Assembly: GCA_050260415.1 (NCBI GenBank)
Contig: JBLNCE010000009.1
Coordinates: 1 to 61,579 of the forward strand
Source: JBLNCE01 sp050260415
GTDB taxonomy: Bacteria > Bacillota > UBA4882 > JAAYXC01
DNA: 61,579 bases
Direction: 5' to 3'
A program made the translations under genes and the position numbers. The notes beneath the pieces were generated by a model. The model was not told where the DNA came from. It did not search any database and saw only the letters and a program-made list of their open reading frames with translations. How positions within the stretch are numbered: position 1 is the first letter of the stretch; the number at the start of each line of letters is the position of its first letter. Of the stretch, positions 7,443-14,765 are shown one piece after another.

Positions 7443-7862
7443 TTGCAATATTGGCTCTTTAAAACCGAACCGGAAGAGTACAGCTACCAGGACCTGGCCA
7501 AGGCCGGGGGCGGTACCTGGGACGGCGTCAGGAACCCGCGCGCCCTGGCCAATCTAGCCCAAGTCCGCCCCGGGGACCGGGTCTTCATCTACCATACGGG
7601 CAAGCACCGCGCCGTCGTCGGACTGGCTGAGGCCGTCTCCCCGCCTTATCCCGACCCGCACGCCGCCGACCACCGCCTGGTCGTGGTCGATCTCGCGCCC
7701 CGCGGCGAGCTGCCCCGGCCGGTAACCTTGGCCGAGATCAAGACCGATTCCCTCTTTGCCGGCTGGGAACTGGTGCGTCTGCCCCGGCTCTCGGTCATGC
7801 CGGCGCCCGAGCGCATCTGGCAGAGCGTGCTCGGGATGTCCCAGGCCGGCCCATCCAAATAG
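7443..7862 (+). CDS. EVE (PUA-like) domain protein
   Basis: A 139-residue single-domain EVE protein; the family includes thymocyte nuclear protein 1 and binds modified bases in DNA or RNA. Hallmarks are the N-terminal YWLFKTEPEEYSY, the TWDGVRNPRA segment, and GDRVFIYHTGKHRAVVGLAEA, which forms the base-binding pocket wall. GAGGGG lies 7 bases before a TTG start. In many bacteria such proteins sit near modification-dependent restriction systems, but no such neighbour is present. Family assignment is firm; the ligand is unknown. Confidence 0.88.
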   Translation: MQYWLFKTEPEEYSYQDLAKAGGGTWDGVRNPRALANLAQVRPGDRVFIYHTGKHRAVVGLAEAVSPPYPDPHAADHRLVVVDLAPRGELPRPVTLAEIKTDSLFAGWELVRLPRLSVMPAPERIWQSVLGMSQAGPSK

Positions 7863-7887
7863 AGACATGAAAAATTATCGCGGAATC

Positions 7888-7946
7888 GATGAAGGCCCTC
7901 TCCCCCTCGGTCCCCCTCTCCCGCGAGCGCGGGAGAGGGGGAAGGG
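7888..7946. repeat. GC-rich interspersed palindrome, copy 1 of the direct pair flanking the 8141-9217 gene
   Basis: TCCCCCTCTCCCGC pairs with GCGGGAGAGGGGGA. The preceding ATCGATGAAGGCCCTCTCC is shared with the copy at 9311-9371, as is the wider 60-base context, in the same orientation. Confidence 0.65.
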
Positions 7947-7962
7947 CACCGGGAACAACGAC

Positions 7963-7993
7963 AAAAAGAGGCGGGCTCGAACCGCCCCGCCTC
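7963..7993 (-). terminator. rho-independent terminator downstream of the isocitrate dehydrogenase-type gene
   Basis: An 8-bp stem, GAGGCGGG (7968-7975) with CCCGCCTC (7986-7993), is followed on the minus strand by TTTTT (7963-7967). The loop happens to resemble a tRNA T-arm (GGTTCGAG), but no tRNA can be drawn. Confidence 0.75.
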
Positions 7994-8040
7994 ACATACC
8001 AATTACATCCGCCTTCACTGATACCACGGTGGACATGCTT

Positions 8041-8147
8041 GTCTTTTGCCTTTTTCTTTTGCCTCTTGCCTCTTGTCTTTTACCTCTTGCCTCTTGTCTC
8101 TTGCCTCTTGCCTATCCCCTCATGCCTTCCGCCTCACGCCTCACGCC
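8041..8147 (-). repeat. GGCAAGA-type heptamer tandem array, copy 1
   Basis: Read on the minus strand, about 15 consecutive imperfect 7-base units (GGCGTGA, GGCATGA, GGCAAGA, GACAAGA and similar) begin within the last codon and stop of the 8141-9217 gene and run into its 3' UTR. On the plus strand this is a pure pyrimidine-rich TTGCCTC run. The same array type ends two other minus-strand genes in the window. Confidence 0.8.
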
Positions 8148-9217
8148 TTCTTCATCTCCGCCACGATCGCGTCCGCCATCTCTTTTGTCCCCACGGCGCT
8201 CGGGTCGTTGCGGTCCGCCTTTAGGTCGTAGGTGACGTGCTTTCCTTCCCGCAGGACCTTGGCCACCGCGGCTTCCAGGCGGTCCGCGGCCTCATCCTCG
8301 CCGAGGTGGCGGAGCATGAGCATGCCGGAGAGAATGGTCGCCGTGGGATTGACCTTGTTCTGGCCCTTGTATTTCGGCGCCGAGCCGTGAGTCGGTTCGA
8401 AGAGCGCGACCCCGTCGCCTATATTGGCTCCCGGCGCCACGCCCAAGCCGCCGACCAGCCCCGCGCAGAGGTCCGAAAGGATGTCGCCGTAGAGGTTGGG
8501 CAGGACCAGGACGTCGAAGGCCTCGGGCCGCTGAACGAGTTGCATGCACATCGCGTCCACCAGCACTTCCTCGTACTCAATCCGGCCTTTATACTCCTCG
8601 GCTACCTCCCGGGCCGTCCGGTAGAAGAGGCCGTCGGTATACTTCATGATGTTGGCCTTGGCCACGGCCGTGACCTTGCGCCGCTTGTTCCGGACGGCGT
8701 AATCAAAGGCGTAGCGGACGATGCGCCGCGTGCCGTCGGCCGAGATGGGCTTGATGGAGATGGCGGCGTGGGGGTTGATCTTGCTCCCGCCCATGGCCGC
8801 GATCTGCTTCGCCTCGGGTGTATCGGCGTCGAATTCCACGCCGGCGTATAGATCCTCGGTGTTCTCCCGCACGATTACCAGGTCCACCTGGCTGTAGCGC
8901 GTGCGTACACCGGGGTAGATCTTGCACGGCCGCACGCAGGCATACAGGTTCAGGGCGTGCCGCAGGGCCACGTTGACGCTGCGAAACCCGGTACCGATGG
9001 GGGTCGTGATGGGACCCTTGAGGCCGACCTTGTTCGCGCGCAGCGAGGCCAGGACCGCCTCCGGGAGGGGCGTGCCCGCCTTTTCCATGATATCGACGCC
9101 CGCCTCCTGGACATCCCATTCGATGGCCGCGCCGGTGGCCTCGATGACCCGCCGCGCGGCCTCGACCAGTTCGGGACCGGTGCCGTCTCCGGGGATTAGG
9201 GTCACTTTTCGTGGCAA
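8141..9217 (-). CDS. NAD-type isocitrate/isopropylmalate dehydrogenase family enzyme
   Basis: A 358-residue beta-decarboxylating dehydrogenase. The N-terminal GDGTGPE loop, the RENTEDLYAG substrate-binding segment, the KANIMKYTDG catalytic Lys region, the NLYGDILSD metal-binding Asp segment, and the nucleotide site GSAPKYKG are all present. Length and the RENTEDLYAG motif fit NAD-dependent isocitrate dehydrogenase (IDH3-like) better than LeuB; homoisocitrate dehydrogenase is the alternative. It starts at TTG with GGGAG 9 bases upstream. It is monocistronic, flanked by direct copies of a palindromic repeat, and its stop codon sits inside a heptamer array. Confidence 0.85.
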   Translation of the reverse strand: MPRKVTLIPGDGTGPELVEAARRVIEATGAAIEWDVQEAGVDIMEKAGTPLPEAVLASLRANKVGLKGPITTPIGTGFRSVNVALRHALNLYACVRPCKIYPGVRTRYSQVDLVIVRENTEDLYAGVEFDADTPEAKQIAAMGGSKINPHAAISIKPISADGTRRIVRYAFDYAVRNKRRKVTAVAKANIMKYTDGLFYRTAREVAEEYKGRIEYEEVLVDAMCMQLVQRPEAFDVLVLPNLYGDILSDLCAGLVGGLGVAPGANIGDGVALFEPTHGSAPKYKGQNKVNPTATILSGMLMLRHLGEDEAADRLEAAVAKVLREGKHVTYDLKADRNDPSAVGTKEMADAIVAEMKKA

Positions 9218-9310
9218 GTAGATCGCTCCCTTTTCATGTCATTGTGTGGGATATTCGACGGGTTATCACATTGCTTCAAGAAGCGGTGTGAAAAACTCAT
9301 TATCGCTGAT

Positions 9311-9371
9311 CGATGAAGGCCCTCTCCCCCTCAATCCCCCTCTCCCGCGAGTGCGGGAGAGGGGGAAGGAA
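9311..9371. repeat. GC-rich interspersed palindrome, copy 2 of the direct pair
   Basis: Near-identical to 7888-7946 (the differences seen are two loop bases and the centre base). It lies in the roughly 370-base stretch before the lptF/G-like gene, where I see no gene. Confidence 0.65.
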
Positions 9372-9589
9372 GGCAAGGATTTGCCCGAAGAATGCCGCTT
9401 CGACACTTCAGGCTCATGATCCTGCGAACCGGTTCGATGAATACTGGATTCTTCGCCGGTCTTTCCATCACTCCACACGGCCCGAAAAAGGATTATCCCG
9501 CGCCCGAGGCGAACTAACCAAAGCCGGTCCCGGGCTTGGCGGACGACACGCGCGGGCGGTAAGGGTTTTTCGCCAATGGGGGTTGCCGC

Positions 9590-10681
9590 GTGAAGACCGT
9601 GCATCGGTACATCATCCTGGATTACCTCGGCCAGTTGGCCCTTTGCACCGTGGGGATCTCGATCTTTATGATCGGTTTCACCCTCTATCAGGAAGCGGCC
9701 AATCTCGTCAACTACCGGGTCCCGCTGGCCATGGTCCTCTGGCTGCTCGCCAACCGCTGGCCCATGGTCTTGCTGGACGTAATGCCCGGCGCCGGGCTCT
9801 TCGCCGTCATCCTCTCCCTGGGCCGCATGGTCCGCGAACGCGAGTTCCAGGTCTTCCGCCTGAGCGGGTGGAGTTTCCCCCGGATCGTCTGGCCGCTGCT
9901 CGCCCTTACGCTCGCCATGTCCTACGGCGTTTTCCTTTGGAACAACCACATGGTCCCCGCCAGCGAGCACCGGTACGCGCAGGCCTGGGCCAAACTGACC
10001 CGGGAACGCATCTACAACTTCGTCGCCACGCAAACGTTCATCGCCGGTCCGGACAATACCCACTTTTATATCGGCTCGATCGATAAACGCACGGGGGAAA
10101 TGAAAAACGTCCTCGTCTACCAGGAAAATCCCGGCGCGTTTCCCCGTTTCATCACCGCCCTGGAAGGCCGGATGGAGGGGCAAGTCTGGATCCTTAAGCG
10201 CGGCGTCCTGCACGAGGTGGGTCCGGATGGGTATGTCACCTTTGAAAGCGGTTTCGACCGGATGACGGTGAATACGAAGCGCGACTGGTCCCACCTCTTC
10301 GCCAACCAACTCGGCCCGCGCGAGATGAACCGCGCCCAGCTCCGCGCCATGGCGGAGAAATACGACGACCTGGCGCGGCCGGCCCAGGGGTACATCCCGG
10401 CCAACGGCTATTGGCTGGAATACCACCTGAAACTGGCCTCGCCTTTCGCCTTGTTCGTCTTCACGACCTTGGCCATCCCCTTCGCCTGCCTGGGAGGCCG
10501 CGCCGGGCGGCTGGCGGTATTCACGCCCGCCCTGATTCTATATTTCAGCTATTTCCTGCTTTTGACGGTCCTGTATTCGCTGGGGACGCAGGGTATCATC
10601 CAGCCCTGGCTGGCGGCATGGGGGAGCAACCTTCTCTTTGGCACGGTGGCGTGCGTGCTCCTTGTCACGCTGGTCAAGTAG
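9590..10681 (+). CDS. LptF/LptG-family LPS export permease
   Basis: A 363-residue inner-membrane subunit of the LptB2FG transporter that extracts LPS from the inner membrane. Two hydrophobic segments near residues 15-80, a periplasmic beta-jelly-roll (about 120-270) and a C-terminal membrane block (about 280-363) follow the YjgP/YjgQ plan. It starts at GTG after a GGGGG stretch. It heads lptD-lptC-lptA, a complete order for outer-membrane LPS delivery that is unusual for a firmicute. Only one permease of the usual F/G pair is in the window. It overlaps nothing; the next ATG is 25 bases on. Confidence 0.88.
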   Translation: MKTVHRYIILDYLGQLALCTVGISIFMIGFTLYQEAANLVNYRVPLAMVLWLLANRWPMVLLDVMPGAGLFAVILSLGRMVREREFQVFRLSGWSFPRIVWPLLALTLAMSYGVFLWNNHMVPASEHRYAQAWAKLTRERIYNFVATQTFIAGPDNTHFYIGSIDKRTGEMKNVLVYQENPGAFPRFITALEGRMEGQVWILKRGVLHEVGPDGYVTFESGFDRMTVNTKRDWSHLFANQLGPREMNRAQLRAMAEKYDDLARPAQGYIPANGYWLEYHLKLASPFALFVFTTLAIPFACLGGRAGRLAVFTPALILYFSYFLLLTVLYSLGTQGIIQPWLAAWGSNLLFGTVACVLLVTLVK

Positions 10682-10706
10682 GCATACAACTGGTGAAGAG
10701 GTTAGA

Positions 10707-12947
10707 ATGACCTTCTCGTCTGGTGTGATAAAACCAAGGCCGCTTACCCCCCACCCCCCTCTCTTGGTTAAGAGAAGGAGTGGCCGCAGGCCGGGGGCGA
10801 GTTCCGGACTGCCTTGCTTCCACACGCCTTGGCTGGTCTTTTTCATGTTCGTGGTCCTGACCCTCGCCGCGGCGCGTCCCGCCAGAGCCGCCGAAGCCGC
10901 CAGACTCCAGGGCGACGAGGTTGTCTTCAACTATGAGGCGCAGACGCTCGTCGCCACCGGCCATGCCCGTCTGGCTTACAAAGAGACCGTCATCACCGCC
11001 GACCGTCTCGAGATCGATATGGAACGAAACACACTGCTCGCGAAGGGTAATGTGACATTCGCCCAGAAGGACCAGAGCATCAAGCTGGCGGAGCTTTCGT
11101 TCGACCTTGACAGCGGCGACGCGCATCTGGGGCCGTTCACGGGCGAGGTCAGGGACGAAAAGACCAAGGGGAGCATCTACCTCTCCGGACAGGACTTGAT
11201 CCGCACCGACGACAAGACGACGGCGATCGATCTCTCCTTGACCACGTGTTCATTGGCGGAGCCACATTATCACTTCACGGCGGGCAAGATCGAGTATTTC
11301 CCCAAGGATCGTCTCATTTTGCGGCAGGTCTTTTACTGGGAGGGGCATCTGCGGCTCCTCTACCTGCCTTATCTGGCCATCTCGCTCAGGGAACGGGAGA
11401 ACAGCTTCCAGTTCCCGCGCTTCGGGTACAATAACGAAGAAGGCCTCTTCCTCAAGCTGGCTTATAACTTCTTTGTGGGCGACCGTCAGTCGGGGGCCCT
11501 GCTGCTCGATCTGATGCAGCGGAAGGGCGTGGGCGAAGGCTTGAAATACACCTGGGAGATCGCCGCCGGGACGGAGTTTACGGCTTCCCTCTATCACCTG
11601 GACAACAAGCTCACCGGCGGGGACGACTACCGCGTCGGCGCCACGCTCTCGATGCCGTTGGGGGACTACAAGTTCCGCGGCAATCTATCCTACCTCGAGC
11701 AGTCCACCGCCGGCGGGCAATGGGCGCGTAACTACCAGCTCGGCACCCAGATCTCCCCGCAAAAAGGAAGCGGGCCGCAACTCACCATGAACTACCTGTC
11801 CAACGAGACGGCCAGCCATGAGACCTGGAGCCTCGACTTGGCCGCAAGCGGCGCCTGGCGGCCGTGGGCCGGCGGGCAGCTAAGCTTGGGCGGGCGCTGG
11901 TACTATGCGGGGGACTCCCAAACCGTTGTTTCGCACAGGGAAAACTACGACGCCGGGTTCGCGCAGACTTGGAACTGGGGCCGCCTCAACATCCTGCTCC
12001 GAAACCAGGTCAGCCCGGGTTATACGCAGAGCCTGCTGCCGCAAGTAACGCTGTCCGTTTCCAAGATCGACGCCGGCCCCATCCTGGGCAAGTATAAACT
12101 CACCCTGGATTACCAGCGGCGGGAACAAGAGACAGAGACCCTGTCCCTGGCGGGACAGCGGTTCGCGGTCGATCTGGACCGCGAGCGATGGCGTCTGGGA
12201 GCCTTGGGGCCGTTTTCCCTCGAGGCGTGGGCCTGGGCCAAGGAACGGTTCTATGACAGCGGCGAAACGGTACGCGCGCTCGCGCCCGAGCTAACCCTGG
12301 TCACCAGGTTCGGGTCCTCGTTGCGCGTGGAGACCGGTCTGTCCTGGACCTTCGCTGAGGGAACCCCGCCGCCTTTCTTTGCCGGTGATGCCGTGAGCCC
12401 GCGCGCCAACCTGAGCATGAGGGGTTATTTTCAGAAGGAGCGCTGGCAGGGAAGCCTCACGACCGGCTATGCGTTTGCCACCGGCATCTGGCAACCGATC
12501 GCGGTCAACCTTGCCTGGAGTTCGCCCGGCGGTGACAGGCTCACCCTGAACTCAAGCTACAATCCGCAACTCAAGACCCTTGGCTTGACTTCCTTTGCCC
12601 TGGGTTGGCGCCCCAAGCAAGATTGGTCGTTCCTGCTGAACACGGGGTACGATCCCTTGGTCGCGCGGTGGACCAGACTGGATTTTGAAGGGAATCTCAA
12701 GCAGTCGCTGGGCGAAAATCTGTCTCTCGATCTCAAGGCGCGCTACGATCTTTTCCGGGAAACCTGGACCCAGTCCCTGGCCACGGTCAATTATCGCTGG
12801 CATTGCCGCACACTGAGCCTGGGATACGATTGGACGCGGGGCGAGATCACGCTTTCGATCTCGATCAATGCCTTCCCGGACTACCCGCTGAAACTGGCTT
12901 ACTCGGACAGCGGCCTCGGCTTTACGCCGCCCGTGATCCTGCCATGA
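10707..12947 (+). CDS. lptD: LPS-assembly outer-membrane protein LptD
   Basis: Outer-membrane beta-barrel that inserts LPS in the outer leaflet, about 746 residues. After a signal sequence (hydrophobic PWLVFFMFVVLTLAAARP, cleavage near ARAAEA) comes an OstA/LptA-like domain with repeated D/N-ITADRLEID-type strands, then a long beta-barrel of alternating aromatic strands ending in TPPVILP. The ATG at 10707 follows GAGG. The first 40 residues are odd: 10741-10803 encodes PRPLTPHPPLLVKRRSG and what follows, which is a translated copy of the interspersed palindrome, sitting before the signal core. If this extension disturbs export, an internal start must exist, but none is obvious. Confidence 0.85.
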   Translation: MTFSSGVIKPRPLTPHPPLLVKRRSGRRPGASSGLPCFHTPWLVFFMFVVLTLAAARPARAAEAARLQGDEVVFNYEAQTLVATGHARLAYKETVITADRLEIDMERNTLLAKGNVTFAQKDQSIKLAELSFDLDSGDAHLGPFTGEVRDEKTKGSIYLSGQDLIRTDDKTTAIDLSLTTCSLAEPHYHFTAGKIEYFPKDRLILRQVFYWEGHLRLLYLPYLAISLRERENSFQFPRFGYNNEEGLFLKLAYNFFVGDRQSGALLLDLMQRKGVGEGLKYTWEIAAGTEFTASLYHLDNKLTGGDDYRVGATLSMPLGDYKFRGNLSYLEQSTAGGQWARNYQLGTQISPQKGSGPQLTMNYLSNETASHETWSLDLAASGAWRPWAGGQLSLGGRWYYAGDSQTVVSHRENYDAGFAQTWNWGRLNILLRNQVSPGYTQSLLPQVTLSVSKIDAGPILGKYKLTLDYQRREQETETLSLAGQRFAVDLDRERWRLGALGPFSLEAWAWAKERFYDSGETVRALAPELTLVTRFGSSLRVETGLSWTFAEGTPPPFFAGDAVSPRANLSMRGYFQKERWQGSLTTGYAFATGIWQPIAVNLAWSSPGGDRLTLNSSYNPQLKTLGLTSFALGWRPKQDWSFLLNTGYDPLVARWTRLDFEGNLKQSLGENLSLDLKARYDLFRETWTQSLATVNYRWHCRTLSLGYDWTRGEITLSISINAFPDYPLKLAYSDSGLGFTPPVILP
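10741..10803. repeat. interspersed palindrome copy inside the 5' end of lptD
   Basis: Aligns over about 60 bases with 14619-14679 (shared CCCCCCTCTCT, a GAG-rich return arm, and a GCCGCAGG...GGGGGCGAGTT end). Here it is in frame and open, adding about 20 residues ahead of the signal peptide. Confidence 0.6.
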
Positions 12948-13612
12948 AGGGCGCGAGTGCGACGTGGCGGTCTCTCTTTCTCCTTGCCCTGGGGGTGATG
13001 GGCCTTTTCGCCTTACGCGGACTGCGTTTGCCATTCCCGGGCGCGCTCTGGCCGCCACCGGCTCCGAAGATCCGGCCGCCGTTCTACGCCGCCCCGGGGA
13101 CGGAACTGAGCCTGACCAGGGTGGTCGGACGCCGGCAGGGCAAGCGCGCCTGGGAGTTCAAGGCCGAGAGAATCACCCGCTCCCTGGACGGGATGACGTT
13201 CATAGCGGAAAAGATCTCCGAAGGACAGATCTACGAGGCGGAGAAACCGAGCTGTGTATTCCGTGCCGGACAGGTCAGATACGAGGTCTTGCCCCAGCGC
13301 CTGACGATCAGCGGCGGGTTTGACGGGCGCCTGTCGGACGGGACAACCTTTACCGCCGCGCTCGTGACGGCCGATCTCCGGCGGAAGAGTCTCACGATCC
13401 CCGGGCCGGTCAAGGTCGAGGGCAAAGAGGTCAGTCTCACGGCCGATAGCCTGACTGCGGATCTCGCGGCCGAGACGGTCACGCTCAAGGGAAACGCCGT
13501 GATCCGCTGGTCGGGCGGCACCATGCGGGCCGCCGAGGTTACATACTCCGTCAGGGATGGTACGTTTTCCGTGCAGGGGAACCAGGGGGAGGGGGTTGAC
13601 CTGACCTTATGA
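12944..13612 (+). CDS. lptC: LptC-like LPS transport protein
   Basis: A 222-residue protein with one N-terminal membrane anchor (about residues 9-26) and a periplasmic OstA-type beta-jelly-roll. The family signature is RAWEFKAERI near residue 68 (the usual form is W-x-L/F-x-A-E). Strand repeats follow (VRYEVLPQRLTISGGFDGRL, GKEVSLTADSL). It bridges LptFG and LptA. The ATG overlaps the lptD stop (ATGA), giving translational coupling, and its own stop overlaps the next ATG in the same way. Sequence identity to LptC is low, as is usual. Confidence 0.75.
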   Translation: MKGASATWRSLFLLALGVMGLFALRGLRLPFPGALWPPPAPKIRPPFYAAPGTELSLTRVVGRRQGKRAWEFKAERITRSLDGMTFIAEKISEGQIYEAEKPSCVFRAGQVRYEVLPQRLTISGGFDGRLSDGTTFTAALVTADLRRKSLTIPGPVKVEGKEVSLTADSLTADLAAETVTLKGNAVIRWSGGTMRAAEVTYSVRDGTFSVQGNQGEGVDLTL

Positions 13613-14451
13613 ACCGAGATCCCGAAAGTGGCGGTACATACGGTTACCCGCGGATCTGCCGCGTACGTGCTTTGGCGCCGAAACCCCGGCCGGTCGTGGT
13701 GCCTGCGGCACTCCGGATGAAACGCCGGCATATGTTCATCGCATTCATCGCCCTCGTGTTGGCGTTAACCCATGCGTTCGGGCAGGCCGCGGAGGAAATA
13801 CGCGCGCATGCCGATCGGGTCTCCGGGCAGATCAAGGGCAAAGGGAATGAGACGATTGTCCTAGAGGGGGATGTAACCATCACCCAGGGCAGCACCGTCA
13901 TCCAGGCCGAAAAGGCGGTCTATGACAAGGACGGCGGTTCGATCGTGCTGACGGGCGGGGTCCAACTCAAGCAGAAGGAGACCACGGTCTTCGCCGAGGA
14001 ACTGATCTACCTCCGGCGGACGAAGGACGGCACCTTCCGCGGGGGCGTTCGCCTGACGAGGGAAGAGGAGAAAGACGAGACCGGCAAGGTAACAAAGGAC
14101 GGATTCTCGCTGAACGCGGACGAGCTGGTCTTTGCCTCGGAAAAACAGAGCTTTACCGCCAAAGGTCACGTCTCCATGGAACACAAGGATTTCAGCGCCA
14201 CGGCGGATGAGATGCGGTACGACGACGAGCACCAAGAACTGACGCTCACCGGCGCGCCGACCCTGACCCACAAGGATGAAATAATCAAAGCGGAGCAGAT
14301 AACAATCTCGGTGGAAAACGATACCTTCCGGCTCGTCAAGGCGGACATAACCTTTACCGTGGAGGAAAAGGACGAGAAAGCGCCGCCGGCGGAGACGGAC
14401 GCCGGCGCGGCGACCGCCAAAGATGACGCGCAAACGCCTCCTGCGCCTTGA
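13609..14451 (+). CDS. lptA: LptA/OstA periplasmic LPS-transport protein
   Basis: Forms the periplasmic bridge for LPS. The core (about residues 60-250) has classic OstA repeats: GNETIVLEGDVTITQGSTVIQAEKAVYDK, split as GDVTITQGS and then ADEMRYDD later, where each strand ends in an A-D/E-x-hydrophobic-x-Y/V pattern. The ATG at 13609 overlaps the lptC stop, but a stronger secretory N terminus starts at the ATG at 13717 (MKRRHMFIAFIALVLALTH), so the mature protein likely begins there or the first 36 residues form an unusual extension. The C-terminal 30 residues are low-complexity Asp/Ala/Pro. Confidence 0.82.
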   Translation: MNRDPESGGTYGYPRICRVRALAPKPRPVVVPAALRMKRRHMFIAFIALVLALTHAFGQAAEEIRAHADRVSGQIKGKGNETIVLEGDVTITQGSTVIQAEKAVYDKDGGSIVLTGGVQLKQKETTVFAEELIYLRRTKDGTFRGGVRLTREEEKDETGKVTKDGFSLNADELVFASEKQSFTAKGHVSMEHKDFSATADEMRYDDEHQELTLTGAPTLTHKDEIIKAEQITISVENDTFRLVKADITFTVEEKDEKAPPAETDAGAATAKDDAQTPPAP

Positions 14452-14765
14452 CAAGCGGGACGGTTTCGAAGAGCCGGCTCAGAACAATACGGCATGATTT
14501 CCCGTCGTCAAGATGTGATGACTGCTTTCGCGCCCTGCGCGTGTTTCGTAGTTTCGATACTCTCCTCATTTTGGCTCTGAAGGCCTTTTTCACATCTCTG
14601 GTTTGAAAATGGCATCAGACTCACCCCCCGTCCCCCTCTCTAAGCTTAGAGAGGGGGTGCCCGCAGGGCGGGGGTGAGTTGACAAACGCAGAAGCCGTCT
14701 CATTTTCATCCTTGGTTGTCCCGGCAGATGCCGGGGTGGATACTTTTAAAGGAGGAGACCACAAA
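14452..14765. repeat. intergenic region with a 61-bp palindrome (14619-14679)
   Basis: Outer arms ACTCACCCCCC and CGGGGGTGAGT enclose an inner perfect hairpin CCCCCTCTCTAAGC/TTAGAGAGGGGG and a CCCGCAGGG arm. It could act as the lptA terminator, although no T tract follows. No gene is seen in the rest. Confidence 0.6.

Noticed and set aside
7968..7993. tRNA-like T-arm (GGTTCGAG flanked by GC stem) on the minus strand
   Set aside because: No acceptor, D- or anticodon arm can be drawn. The stem plus T run is a terminator for the upstream gene.
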